Positions 22,065 through 30,854 of a stretch of DNA of 64,000 bases are shown here, piece after piece. This stretch comes from Sandaracinus amylolyticus (GTDB lineage Bacteria > Myxococcota_A > Polyangia > Polyangiales > Sandaracinaceae). The notes beneath the pieces are model-generated. The model did no database searches and was not told where the DNA came from. It was given only the letters and a program-made list of their open reading frames with translations. The stretch covers positions 4,836,001-4,900,000 of the forward strand of contig NZ_CP011125.1 of the NCBI RefSeq assembly GCF_000737325.1, given 5' to 3'. A program made the translations under genes and the position numbers. The number at the start of each line of letters is the position of its first letter. Position 1 is the stretch's first letter.

Positions 22065-25000
22065 TCAGGTCGAGCCGCCGCCGGTGGCCGCCGCGTCACC
22101 CGATGCCGCGCCCTCGGCGTCCGCCTCTTCGGCGTCCGTCGTGAGCTCGATCGGCTCGGGCGTGGCGATCTGGTCCTGGATGAAGCTCGCCGTGCCGCGG
22201 AGCTCGGCAGCGAGCGGATAACGCTGCGCATCGAGGCGGTTCAGCTGGACCTCGCACTGCTGCGAGAACTCGTTGAACCAGCGCACGCGCGTCGCGAGCG
22301 TGAGGCAGAACTCGAACTTGCTCATCGCCTGGCGCACCGGCGCGTTCACGCACTGGGGCTCGGTCGACTCGGGCTGACACGCGATGTCGTCGGGCGTGAA
22401 AGGACGACCATCCGGGCCGGGGCCCGAGCCGTTCAGCGCGCCTTCGAGGGCGTCGACGTAGATGCCGTAGAGCTCGTCGTCACGCTCGATCTCCTCGGGG
22501 ATCGGAGCGCTGCGCATGTCGTCGACGATGCGCTGGTACATCTCGCCGATGCGCGCGGCACCCGCGATCTGCCACTGCGGCACGTTGAGCTCGGCGATGA
22601 GGTTGTACGCCTGCTCCGCGGTCACGAGCGCTTCGCGCTTGCGCTGCAGCCAGGGCGCGAGGTCCTCCGTCGACCAACGCGTGACCGAGGCCAGCGTGCG
22701 GGTCGAGGGCAGACGCGGGAAGTGGATCGCGCGGAACTCGGCGAACCGGTACTCGGCGAGATAGAAGAGCGCTTCGCTCGTCGCGTCACGCGCACGCGCC
22801 AGCCAGAGCGAACGCTCCTCGTCGGTGCCCTCGGCGCGGTTGATCGCCTCGCCCGCACCACGCGTCCAGACCTGCGTCGCCGTGCGGAAGTAGCCCTCCG
22901 CCTGACCGCGCTCCTCGAGCTCCCACTGCGCGCGGCCCATCTGCACGTTCGCGCGAATCACTTCGTGCGGCAGTGCCTGACGACCGTACTGGCGCAGGAA
23001 CGAGCGGTAGTGATCGAACACGCGGCCCCAGTTGCCCTGGCGCTCGTAGATCGACCCGAGCGAGAACACGACCTGCGAGGTCTCGCGCGCGCGGCTGCGG
23101 CGATAGTTGCGCTCGTAGAGACGCACGTCCTCGATGGCGCGCTCTTCCTCGCCGAGACCGAGTCGGAAGAAGACTGCGTTCTCGAGCGCGGCATGCGCGA
23201 TCGCGCAGGTGCCCGCGGTGCGCTCCGCCTCGGTGCACTCCGAGCCGTCCTCACCCGGATAACGAGTGGCGAACTGCTCGTAGTAGTCCGCAGCGCGCGA
23301 GTAGATCGCGAGCGCGTGGTAGTTCGCGCCGACGAGATAGACCGCGCGCTTGGCGAGCGGGCTCTCGGGGAAGCGCTCGATCAGCGTCGTGCGCGCCTGG
23401 ATCGCGCGGCCGAGCAGACGGGCCGCCTCATACTCGATGGCGAGGTTGTAGATGACCTCGTCGAGCCGGCCGCACTCGCGGTACTGACGGATGATCCGGC
23501 GGTACGCGTCCGCGGCCTCGCGGTGGCGGTTCTGGCGCGCGAGCGTCTCGGCCTGGAGGCGGACGACGTCGCAGCGCAGGTTGACGACGACCTCGCAGAG
23601 GTCGGGGTGCGCGTCACGCTGCTCGGGCGTGCCGCAGTAGAAGCCGTGCATCGGATCGAGCGACTGCTCGAGCTCCGTGATGCACTCCGGATTCCCCTGC
23701 CCGACGCGCGTGCCCATCATGTTCAGCGAGTCGAGGTAGAGGTTCGCCGCGAACTCCGCGAGCTCGCTGTCGCGATGGTTCCACGCGATGTCGCGGAACA
23801 GGATCGCGGCCTCTTCGAAGTGGTTCGTCTCGTAGTAGATGCGTGCGCGGCGGTACTTGACCGTCGGCAGCTCTTCGCTGTTCTGGACGAAGCACACGAA
23901 GCGCTGGAAGGCGCGCAGCATGCCCTCCTGCACCGGCGTGAACGGCTGCGGCTCGAACGTCGGCGCCGCCTCCGCCTGCTCCTGCTGCGCACGGCGGCCA
24001 CGACGACCGCGGCGACCACCGCGGCCGCCCTCCTCTTCCTGCTGCTCGCCGCTGCGGCCACGAACGTCGCGCTCGTTGCCCGCGTACTGCTGCTGGTAGA
24101 GGTTGTTGTAACAGAGCACCGCGGCGTACGCGGCGTCGCTCGTGAACTCACCCTGCGGGTTCAGCTCGACGACCTGATCGAAGGCCGGACCGCACTGCGC
24201 CCAGTCCTCCATGCGCCAGAGGAGCTCCGCGTAGAAATACGAAACGCGGTAGTTGGTGGGCCAGTCCCGGCGATCGATGTCCGGGAACTCCATCTGGTCC
24301 ATGTCGGGGAAGGTATCGAGCGTCAGCCGATAGAGCTGCGACGCCAGATTCATCGTGTTCCGGTCGTTCGTACCGGGCTGCTCGTCGGTGCCGATCGCCT
24401 CGCGGTGCCACGCGGTCGAGAGCTCGACGAGGACCGACGCCGTCGCACTGCGGCACTCGTTGAGCGCCTCCTGCGGGTGCGACTGCTGACGATAGGTGTT
24501 GTACATGTCGATCAGGCGGCGGATCTCCGTCACCTGCTCGGGCTTCGGCCGAGACGACACGATCGCGTTCGTGACGCGCGACTGCCAGTAACAGAGCCTG
24601 TCGCTACTGGCCTGCTCCGCCATCAGCTCGTGATAGATGCCGATGGTCTCGGGCCATTGACCGGTGTCGTAATAGAGCTCGCCGAGCGCCTCGAGCATCT
24701 CGTACGACTGCGCGTCGTTCTCCGCGTATCGCCGGAAGAATTGCAGCGCTTGGTTCGGCCGTCCGACACGCGCGTAGGGCAGCACCATCTCGCGGCGCGA
24801 CTGGCGCGCGAGGTTCGCGGCGTCACGCGCGTCCGGGTTCTGCGTCGCGAACTCGACGGTGCGCGCGAACTGCTGCAGCGCGCCGCGGAAATCCTCGAGG
24901 TTGTAGAGCGCCCACGCCTGCTTGTAGAGCGCGTAGCCGTACACCGGGTTGCGCTCGGGCGGGAACTCCGTGACCTTCGTGTAGAACTGCTGGGCCTCGC

Positions 25001-25841
25001 GCATCTGGCCCTCGCCGAAGTAGTACTCGGCGAACGAGAGATACGCGTACGGGATGAAGCGCGACTCCGGATATCCCTTGATCAGCCGGAAGTAGACCTG
25101 TCGCGCGCGCTCGAACTGGCGCATCTCCTCGAGGCCGAAGGCCAGCGAGAAGAGCACTTCGTCCATGCGCGAGTAGTTCGGGTAGCTCTGGACCAGGCGC
25201 GCATACGTGCGGATCGCCGCCTGTCGCGCCTCGTCGAGGTGGCCATTGGCCTCCTGACGCTGGCGCTGCAGCTGCTGCAGCTGATCGCGATTGCCCGACT
25301 GCTCCGCCTCGAAGATCGGCTGGTCGAGCGAGCCCGCGCGCGTGCGCCAGTAGGTCTGGACCTCGAAATAGGTCTCCGCGAGACGAAGGAGGTAGTCCGC
25401 GCCGCGCGGATCGTCGTCGCGCATGCGGCCGATGATTCGCTCAGTGGTCTGCACCTCGCGGTTGAGCAGTTCGATCGCGCGCGCCGCGACCGCCTCACGG
25501 CCCGCGGCAGTCTGCGCGTCGATCTCGATCGACGGACCGGTCGGGCCCTGCTTCTTCTCCTCTTCGCGACGCTTCGTCTGCGTCAGGTGCGTCGCCGGAG
25601 CCGACGCGCCCGAACCGGCGCGCTGGCTCGGAGGCGGTGCGCCCGTCGGGCACTCGTCGACGCGCTGTCGCGCCGCGGGCGACATGCACATACCGCCGGA
25701 AGCCGCCGACGACGATCGCGCACCTTCTTGTGCGCCGACCGCGAGCGGCAGCCCGCCGGCGATCAACGACGCGACCGCGAGGAGTGCGAGCCGATGCGGC
25801 GTGGAGACCTTGCCGCGCCCCGGCGTTCGATTGCGACCCAT
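22065..25841 (-). CDS. Large periplasmic TPR protein, GltD/AgmU-like
   Basis: The 1,258-residue protein has a signal peptide (LALLAVASLIAGGLPLAVGA) and then many TPR-like helix pairs of the tol-pal/YbgF type (YLLRLAETYFEVQTYW, IPYAYLSFAEYYFGEGQMRE, AVYLVGANYHALAIYSRAAD). An Arg/Gly-rich insert (GGRGGRRGRRGRRAQQ) interrupts the array mid-chain, and an acidic Glu/Ala/Gly tail ends it. The length and layout match Myxococcus GltD (AgmU), described as about 1,200 residues and periplasmic. ATG 25841 is chosen because it sits just before the signal peptide and has GAAGG upstream; the open frame continues 19 codons further. It is followed directly by the GltE-like gene. Confidence 0.9.
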   Translation of the reverse strand: MGRNRTPGRGKVSTPHRLALLAVASLIAGGLPLAVGAQEGARSSSAASGGMCMSPAARQRVDECPTGAPPPSQRAGSGASAPATHLTQTKRREEEKKQGPTGPSIEIDAQTAAGREAVAARAIELLNREVQTTERIIGRMRDDDPRGADYLLRLAETYFEVQTYWRTRAGSLDQPIFEAEQSGNRDQLQQLQRQRQEANGHLDEARQAAIRTYARLVQSYPNYSRMDEVLFSLAFGLEEMRQFERARQVYFRLIKGYPESRFIPYAYLSFAEYYFGEGQMREAQQFYTKVTEFPPERNPVYGYALYKQAWALYNLEDFRGALQQFARTVEFATQNPDARDAANLARQSRREMVLPYARVGRPNQALQFFRRYAENDAQSYEMLEALGELYYDTGQWPETIGIYHELMAEQASSDRLCYWQSRVTNAIVSSRPKPEQVTEIRRLIDMYNTYRQQSHPQEALNECRSATASVLVELSTAWHREAIGTDEQPGTNDRNTMNLASQLYRLTLDTFPDMDQMEFPDIDRRDWPTNYRVSYFYAELLWRMEDWAQCGPAFDQVVELNPQGEFTSDAAYAAVLCYNNLYQQQYAGNERDVRGRSGEQQEEEGGRGGRRGRRGRRAQQEQAEAAPTFEPQPFTPVQEGMLRAFQRFVCFVQNSEELPTVKYRRARIYYETNHFEEAAILFRDIAWNHRDSELAEFAANLYLDSLNMMGTRVGQGNPECITELEQSLDPMHGFYCGTPEQRDAHPDLCEVVVNLRCDVVRLQAETLARQNRHREAADAYRRIIRQYRECGRLDEVIYNLAIEYEAARLLGRAIQARTTLIERFPESPLAKRAVYLVGANYHALAIYSRAADYYEQFATRYPGEDGSECTEAERTAGTCAIAHAALENAVFFRLGLGEEERAIEDVRLYERNYRRSRARETSQVVFSLGSIYERQGNWGRVFDHYRSFLRQYGRQALPHEVIRANVQMGRAQWELEERGQAEGYFRTATQVWTRGAGEAINRAEGTDEERSLWLARARDATSEALFYLAEYRFAEFRAIHFPRLPSTRTLASVTRWSTEDLAPWLQRKREALVTAEQAYNLIAELNVPQWQIAGAARIGEMYQRIVDDMRSAPIPEEIERDDELYGIYVDALEGALNGSGPGPDGRPFTPDDIACQPESTEPQCVNAPVRQAMSKFEFCLTLATRVRWFNEFSQQCEVQLNRLDAQRYPLAAELRGTASFIQDQIATPEPIELTTDAEEADAEGAASGDAAATGGGST

Positions 25842-25988
25842 CCTTGCCACCCTTCTTGCTCTCTCGAGGAGGGGATTCGTCTCAAGCGACCCGAACAAAA
25901 GCGTGCCGGCGATCTTAGAGGAGCCCGCCGGCCACGAGTTCCTGATTTCGACTCACGCGCACGCGCGCGCGGAGCCTTGGAACCACGA

Positions 25989-26020
25989 GAGGGCGGCAGG
26001 TTGGATCCCCTACCGCCCTC
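25989..26020 (-). terminator. Hairpin terminator after the GltC-like gene
   Basis: An 8-bp perfect stem (GAGGGCGG, 25989-25996, with 26013-26020) and a 16-base loop lies 15 bases past the stop codon on the minus strand. A T-run is on the plus-strand side only, so it is weakly placed for the minus gene but well placed structurally. Confidence 0.5.
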
Positions 26021-26035
26021 TTTCGTCGTTTTAGA

Positions 26036-27691
26036 TCAGCGACCGCACTGCGACGTGACCTGCTGTCGGTAGAAGCCCAGCTCGTCGCGCCAGTACTCAC
26101 CGTCGAAGGGCCACATCTGGTGCTCTTCGTCGACGTTGACCGTCAGACCCGCGCTGCGCGCGAGCTCGGTCATCTGCTGCTGCGCTTCGGCGTCGAGCTG
26201 ACCGCGCTGGTAGGTCGCGATCTCGAGCTCGACCGTGTCCACCTGCGTCATGAGCTCGTTGAGCTCGTCGATGAGGCGGTTGTAGCGAGCGCGCGCGAGA
26301 TCGCCCGTCTGGTCGATCGCGAACGACTTCGCCACGAAGATGTCCTGGAGGATGCGCGCGCCGAGCGAGCTGTTCTTGAACTCCGCGGGCGACTGTTCGA
26401 GGCGCTGCTCCTCGCTCTCGAGGAGACGCACGTACTCGAGGTTGCGCAGCAGCGTGCGATCCGAGAGCGCCGACGCGACGATGCCGCGGATCCGCGGGCT
26501 GAGCTGCGCCTCACCGCTCCGGACGCGCTGGAGGAACTCGAAGAACTGCTGGTTGTCCTGGAACTGCTCGAGCGTCGCGTTCAGCTCGGTCGCGACCGGG
26601 TCGTAACGCTCGTGGAACTGCGAGACCATCGCGCTCGCGTTCTCGATCTGACACGCCGAGAAGAAGACGACGGACTTCAGGACGAGCGCCTCGGGGTAGT
26701 ACGCGTCGTCGAAGTACGGCGAGAACAGCGTGTGGATGTTGCCCATCGAGCGCGCGTACTCGTCCGCGAGGAAGAACGCCCAGCTCTCCTCGAAGAGCGC
26801 GTCGAGCCAGTACTCGCTGTCCTGACCGACGCGGTTCCACGCCTCGACGGCGTTGCCGAGCAGGCGGCCGTCGATCGCGCGCTCACCGGTCTCCGCGTCG
26901 GTGCGGTTCGCGGCGGTGTAGTAGACGCGCGCGAGCGAGATCCACGCGAGGTTGCGCATGCGCTGCGTGTCCTCGACGCCCTCGACGCCCGAGTCGATCG
27001 CCTCGATGATCGCGCGGAACGCCTCGACGGCCGGCGACGCGCGGCGGAGGCGGACCTGCGAGATGCCCTCGAAGAACTTCGCGTTGACGTAGAAGCGCGA
27101 GCGGCGATCGACGCGCTGGAAGAGGCCGATCGCCTCCTCGAACTCGCCCTGGTTGTACTTGAACCGGCCCATCAGGAAGAGGAGCTGGTTGTACAGATCG
27201 GCGCTCTCGGCGGTGTTGAACTGATCGAGCTGATCGGTGCCGTAGCGACCGACGCGCTCGATGATGCCCGCGGGCTCCGGCAGCTGCGACGCGAGCTGCG
27301 CGAGCCACTGCAGCGTCTGGCCGAAGTAGAGGTGTGCCTGACCCTGCTGCGTGATCTCGTCGAAGATCGCGAGGGCCGACTGGTAGTAGCGCAGGTGGTA
27401 GAGCGCCTTGCCCAGGAAGAACTGCGCCTTCTGCACGTTCGCCGGCGCGTCGTCGGTCTCACCACCGACCACGCGCTGGAACTGCACCGACGCCTCCATG
27501 TAGCGCTCCTGCTGATAGAGCCGGAGCGCGTTCGCGAGGGCTTCGGAGGGTGGCCCTTCCGCCGGCGGTGCGGCCGGAGCGCCTGTGTCCTCGACGCTGA
27601 AGACCATGTCTTGAGCGCTCACGCGTGACGACGCGAGCGTCGATGCCGCGACGAGCGGGAGCACCCACAGGAAGACTCGATCACGCCGCAT
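26036..27691 (-). CDS. Secreted TPR protein, GltC-like
   Basis: The product has 551 residues. The signal peptide (VFLWVLPLVAASTLASSRVS) is cleaved probably after VSA, giving a mature start QDMVFSVEDTG. A short Pro/Ala linker leads into TPR-like helices (ALRLYQQERYMEASVQFQRV, QLLFLMGRFKYNQGEFEEAI) over about 400 residues, then a C-terminal helical part (ARYNRLIDELNELMTQVDTV) with a terminal QVTSQCGR. A secreted TPR protein grouped with two outer-membrane barrels is what GltC/NfsC is in Myxococcus. The mature N-terminus resembles that of the barrel protein at 34107. It has a strong own promoter and heads the minus-strand block. Confidence 0.88.
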   Translation of the reverse strand: MRRDRVFLWVLPLVAASTLASSRVSAQDMVFSVEDTGAPAAPPAEGPPSEALANALRLYQQERYMEASVQFQRVVGGETDDAPANVQKAQFFLGKALYHLRYYQSALAIFDEITQQGQAHLYFGQTLQWLAQLASQLPEPAGIIERVGRYGTDQLDQFNTAESADLYNQLLFLMGRFKYNQGEFEEAIGLFQRVDRRSRFYVNAKFFEGISQVRLRRASPAVEAFRAIIEAIDSGVEGVEDTQRMRNLAWISLARVYYTAANRTDAETGERAIDGRLLGNAVEAWNRVGQDSEYWLDALFEESWAFFLADEYARSMGNIHTLFSPYFDDAYYPEALVLKSVVFFSACQIENASAMVSQFHERYDPVATELNATLEQFQDNQQFFEFLQRVRSGEAQLSPRIRGIVASALSDRTLLRNLEYVRLLESEEQRLEQSPAEFKNSSLGARILQDIFVAKSFAIDQTGDLARARYNRLIDELNELMTQVDTVELEIATYQRGQLDAEAQQQMTELARSAGLTVNVDEEHQMWPFDGEYWRDELGFYRQQVTSQCGR

Positions 27692-27861
27692 GGGGCTTTC
27701 CTCTCCGAGAGTTCACGAGGCGGTCGGACGATCGATCACGATCGAACGCCGCGCTGATCGAAGGAGCATCTGATCCACGAAGCTTCCGGCTCGCCTTCGA
27801 GAGTGTCTTTCGCGGGCAAAAACCGGAGCAAAATCGAGAAGTTACAATCAGAGTGTGCGCG

Positions 27862-27891
27862 ATGATAGAAAGCGCACGGCGTCTTTGTCAA
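27862..27891 (-). promoter_or_regulatory. Sigma-70 promoter heading the GltC-like gene
   Basis: On the minus strand TTGACA (27891-27886) and TATCAT (27867-27862) are 18 bases apart, in the most AT-rich stretch of the divergent gap 27692-28079. The predicted leader is about 160 bases; apart from the two promoters nothing else is visible in this gap. Confidence 0.7.
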
Positions 27892-27953
27892 TAGGCAACG
27901 TCCACCGCGCCACGGTGCGTCGCGGCACGCTCCCGCGCGTTCCAACGTCGCGC

Positions 27954-27983
27954 TTGACATGCTCGCGGACGGCCACGTACGGT
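27954..27983 (+). promoter_or_regulatory. Candidate sigma-70 promoter for the Cys-rich lipoprotein
   Basis: TTGACA (27954-27959) and TACGGT (27978-27983) are 18 bases apart, leaving a leader of about 90 bases to the ATG at 28080. The -35 is perfect and the -10 partial. Confidence 0.5.
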
Positions 27984-28079
27984 CCGCGCTCGACTGGAAA
28001 CGTCCTCGAGTGCCATCGACAGACTCCGTCGACTTCGCGACGAGTGATGGCAGTTGGTGCTCGAACGAGGTGAACGAGA

Positions 28080-28613
28080 ATGCAGCGAAGCGTGAGGACC
28101 GGATCGCTCCAGTTCGTGACGATCGCGGGAGTCATCCTGCTGGGGGCGATGATGTCGGGCTGCCCGGCGCGCGGCATCGGTGATCCATGCGTGCCCGAGG
28201 CCATCCCCGGCGGTGGCTTCGACGAGCGCGAGATCTACGTCGAGACGAGCTCGGTGCAGTGCCGCACGCGCACGTGCATGGTGTTCCGCCTCAACGGCGA
28301 TCCGTCGAAGGTCCTGGAAGACGGCACCTGCCCGGACAACATCGATTGTGTGAGCCGAGAGCTGCCGGTGACCGTCGACACGAGCCTCGAGCGCGTGTTC
28401 TGCACCTGCCGATGCAGCGCGACCGACGGCGACAGCAATACGCCGCTCTGTGATTGCAGCGACGGATTCCACTGCGTCGACGTGCTCACGGCGGGTGGCG
28501 CGGGCGTGCGCGGTGGCTACTGCGTGCCGAACGATCTCTGCACGGCGGACGAGGACTGCGCGTCGGGACGCTGCGACCTCGACACCGGCGTGTGCCTGGT
28601 GAACGAGACCTGA
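28080..28613 (+). CDS. Cysteine-rich lipoprotein
   Basis: The 177-residue protein has a lipobox MMSGC (Cys28) after a clear signal peptide. The mature part holds about 18 further cysteines, many in short CxC or CxxxC patterns (CTCRCSATD, CDCSDGFHCVD, CTADEDCASGRCDLDTGVC). The last part resembles the Dickkopf-like or EGF-like Cys repeats common in myxobacterial surface lipoproteins. It probably forms a disulfide-locked extracytoplasmic domain. No enzyme motif is seen and the function is unknown. It runs divergently from the GltC-like gene and is followed 24 bases later by yraN. Confidence 0.85.
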   Translation: MQRSVRTGSLQFVTIAGVILLGAMMSGCPARGIGDPCVPEAIPGGGFDEREIYVETSSVQCRTRTCMVFRLNGDPSKVLEDGTCPDNIDCVSRELPVTVDTSLERVFCTCRCSATDGDSNTPLCDCSDGFHCVDVLTAGGAGVRGGYCVPNDLCTADEDCASGRCDLDTGVCLVNET

Positions 28614-28637
28614 GCGTCGGACTCGATTCCAGATAAG

Positions 28638-29000
28638 ATGCTCGCGATGCGCACTCGCGCAGAGACGGGCAGCGAAGCAGAGGCCCTGGTCGCGGCGAAG
28701 CTCGCGAGCCAGGGCTTCGCAATTCTGGGTCGCAACGTGCGCGTCGGGCGTCTCGAGCTCGACGTGATCGCGCGGCGAGGATCGATGATCGTGGTCTGCG
28801 AGGTGCGAGCGCGATCGAGCGCGCGGATCGCGGAGCCCGTCGAGTCGATCGACCGCGCGAAGATCGCGCGCATCCGCCGCGCGACCGCGCAGTGGCTGAC
28901 GACCGCGGGGCTCGGCGGCGTGAGCGTGCGCTTCGACGCGGCGAGCGTCGTGTTCGATCAGGATCCGCCGCGCATCGAGTACTACGAAGAGGCGTTCTAG
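28638..29000 (+). CDS. yraN: UPF0102 (YraN) family endonuclease-like protein
   Basis: The 120-residue protein matches the YraN family, which has a restriction-endonuclease-like fold and an uncertain role. The core motifs are present: GSEAEALVAAKLASQGFAIL, then NVRVGRLELDVIARR and VVCEVRARS, giving the usual G..E, LD.I and EV.R catalytic-type residues, with Arg where many members have Lys. Two ATGs are possible (28638, 28647); the ribosome site does not decide. It ends nine bases before a strong hairpin shared with the convergent HAMP gene. Confidence 0.9.
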   Translation: MLAMRTRAETGSEAEALVAAKLASQGFAILGRNVRVGRLELDVIARRGSMIVVCEVRARSSARIAEPVESIDRAKIARIRRATAQWLTTAGLGGVSVRFDAASVVFDQDPPRIEYYEEAF

Positions 29001-29008
29001 AAGAACGA

Positions 29009-29045
29009 CGAAGCCCCTCGGCGCAGATCGCGCGGAGGGGCTTCG
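29009..29045. terminator. Bidirectional hairpin terminator
   Basis: A perfect 11-bp stem (29009-29019 with 29035-29045) lies between yraN and the convergent HAMP-domain gene. Its inner 15 bases can pair partly as well. It can serve both genes. Confidence 0.75.
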
Positions 29046-29066
29046 TGGCAATCGAGCGCGGAGATC

Positions 29067-29693
29067 TCAGTCGAGCGCGCGCTGCATGCGCTCCTTGAGC
29101 GCGACGAGCTCCCGCACCGCGTCCTCGCTCGCGCCTGCGGCGCGCGCGCGCTCGATGCCGGACTCGAGCAGGCCGATCTCCTCGCGCTGACGCTCTCGCA
29201 GCGTCTCGATCATCTTCTCGTACACGAGGAAGACGTCCTGCAGCTCGTCGCCCTTGCGCAGCCGGCCCTTGAGCGAGAGGTGCCCGTCGGCGACGTGCTG
29301 GAACAGGAGCTTCATCTTGTACGCCGGGCCCACCACGCGATGCGTGATGAAGATCCCGACGATCGCGAGCGCGAGGGTCAGCACGAGCACGCCGCCGACG
29401 ATCGCCGTCAGCAGGTTGCGGTCGTACTCCGCGGCCTGCTGCTCGATGAAGGCCTCGGTCTCGCCCTGCATCGCCCAGCCGATCGAGAGCATCTCGGTCT
29501 GCGCGTGCGACTGCTGGTACGCGAGGTAGCCGAGCGTGCCCGCGACCAGCACGGTCACGATCACGACGTAACCCGTGTACTTCAGCTGGAAGCCGGGATC
29601 GAGCAGGTAGTTGCGCAGGCGGCGCTTGGGCGGACCGCCACCCTGCTGTGCTCGTCCGCCAGGCGGAGCGGCGCTCTGTGCGTCGACGGCCAT
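29067..29693 (-). CDS. Two-TM HAMP-domain protein without output domain
   Basis: The 208-residue protein has two membrane spans (39-59 and 94-116) around a short periplasmic loop of about 35 residues, then a HAMP domain (117-165; THRVVGPAYKMKLLFQHVAD) and a helical end (ERQREEIGLLESGIERARAA). Chemoreceptors and sensor kinases have a long signalling or kinase domain after HAMP; here only about 40 residues follow, so it must work through a partner or as a modulator. GGAGGG upstream supports the start. It lies 105 bases downstream of the HEAT-repeat gene in the same direction. Confidence 0.85.
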   Translation of the reverse strand: MAVDAQSAAPPGGRAQQGGGPPKRRLRNYLLDPGFQLKYTGYVVIVTVLVAGTLGYLAYQQSHAQTEMLSIGWAMQGETEAFIEQQAAEYDRNLLTAIVGGVLVLTLALAIVGIFITHRVVGPAYKMKLLFQHVADGHLSLKGRLRKGDELQDVFLVYEKMIETLRERQREEIGLLESGIERARAAGASEDAVRELVALKERMQRALD

Positions 29694-29798
29694 GTCACTG
29701 CCCTCCAGACGGCGTCGCAGCTCCGTGCGGAGTTGCAGCCGTAGACGAATCGTATGAGAGGCTCCCTCGGAGATCCATTTCTTCGGCGCGCGCTGCGG

Positions 29799-30692
29799 TC
29801 ATCGCGGGCTCCCTGCGCCCATGGCGGTCCCGAGATTCCGTAGCGCGCCGTTGAGCGCGCCTTCGATCGCGGCCCGCTGGGCAGCGACCCCGGTCTCGCC
29901 CATCACGGTCGCGGCGCCGTTCAGCATGCTGCGCACGTTGCGATCGGGGTACGTCTGCACGACGACGGAGACCTGCGCGCGCACACCGCCGTCGGGACGC
30001 GTCTCGAGGCTCACGATCGAGCTGTCGAGATAGAAGCCCGTCAGCGAGCGCTGACGGATCACCTGCTGCGCCTGGCGCGGCGTCTCGGAGTCGGGCGCGA
30101 CCACGACGCCCTCGAGCTGCTGCACGCGGCTCGCGATGAACCCGCGCGCGCTCGCGAGCACCGAGCGATCGATCGCCGCGACCTTCGTGCCCGGCATGCC
30201 GACGCCGACGTAGAAACGAGGCGTGCCGCGGGGCTCGACGGTGGCTCCCGTCGACGCGGTCGTGGTGCCCGTGCCCGTGCCCGCGCCGGATCCACTCCGC
30301 GCGACACGCTCGAGCGCTCGCACCGCGCTGCGCGCCGCCTCCGCGACGGCGCGCTCGCGATCGCTCGACGCCGCACGAAGCGCGGGCAGCGCCGAAGGAT
30401 CCCCGAGACGCTCGAGCGACGAGGCCGCGGCGGCACGCACCGCGGGCTCGCTGTCGCGCAGCGCGCCGGTGAGCGCCTCGATGACCTGCGGCTCGGCCGC
30501 GACGGAGCCGAGCGAGAGCGCGGCCTGGGCGCGCACGCGGAACGCCTCCGACGTGCGCAGGAGACGCACGAGATAGTCCGTGCGTGCGTCGGCGTGCGCG
30601 AGCAGCGGCGCGATGCCCACCGAGAGCGCAGCCGAGAGGAAGGCCGACACCACCACGACGATCGCGAGCCTGCGCAGCCGCCCAGGGACCAT
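29799..30692 (-). CDS. Membrane-anchored or secreted HEAT-repeat protein
   Basis: The product has 297 residues. An N-terminal hydrophobic stretch (LAIVVVVSAFLSAALSVGIA) is a signal or anchor. Residues about 38-130 are PBS/HEAT-type repeats (FRVRAQAALSLGSVAAEP, PAVRAAAASSLERLGDPSA), then a Gly/Thr linker, then a C-terminal domain of about 140 residues with no recognised fold (GTPRFYVGVGMPGTKVAAID, VSVVVQTYPDRNVRSML). HEAT arrays bind other proteins. The function is unknown. It runs divergently from the Ig-like surface protein at 30855. Confidence 0.82.
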   Translation of the reverse strand: MVPGRLRRLAIVVVVSAFLSAALSVGIAPLLAHADARTDYLVRLLRTSEAFRVRAQAALSLGSVAAEPQVIEALTGALRDSEPAVRAAAASSLERLGDPSALPALRAASSDRERAVAEAARSAVRALERVARSGSGAGTGTGTTTASTGATVEPRGTPRFYVGVGMPGTKVAAIDRSVLASARGFIASRVQQLEGVVVAPDSETPRQAQQVIRQRSLTGFYLDSSIVSLETRPDGGVRAQVSVVVQTYPDRNVRSMLNGAATVMGETGVAAQRAAIEGALNGALRNLGTAMGAGSPR

Positions 30693-30854
30693 CCGCGCGC
30701 GCCTCCCCCCGCTCCGTCAACCCACGCCGGAGCCGCCGCTCTGACGCGCAGCCCAGGTGAATCTTCACCGGGCTGCGGCACGAGAGCCGAGCGCGAGTAT
30801 CGCCCGATCGCGCGACGCGGATCAACGGCTTTCCTTGCCGACGAAAGAGCGCAC

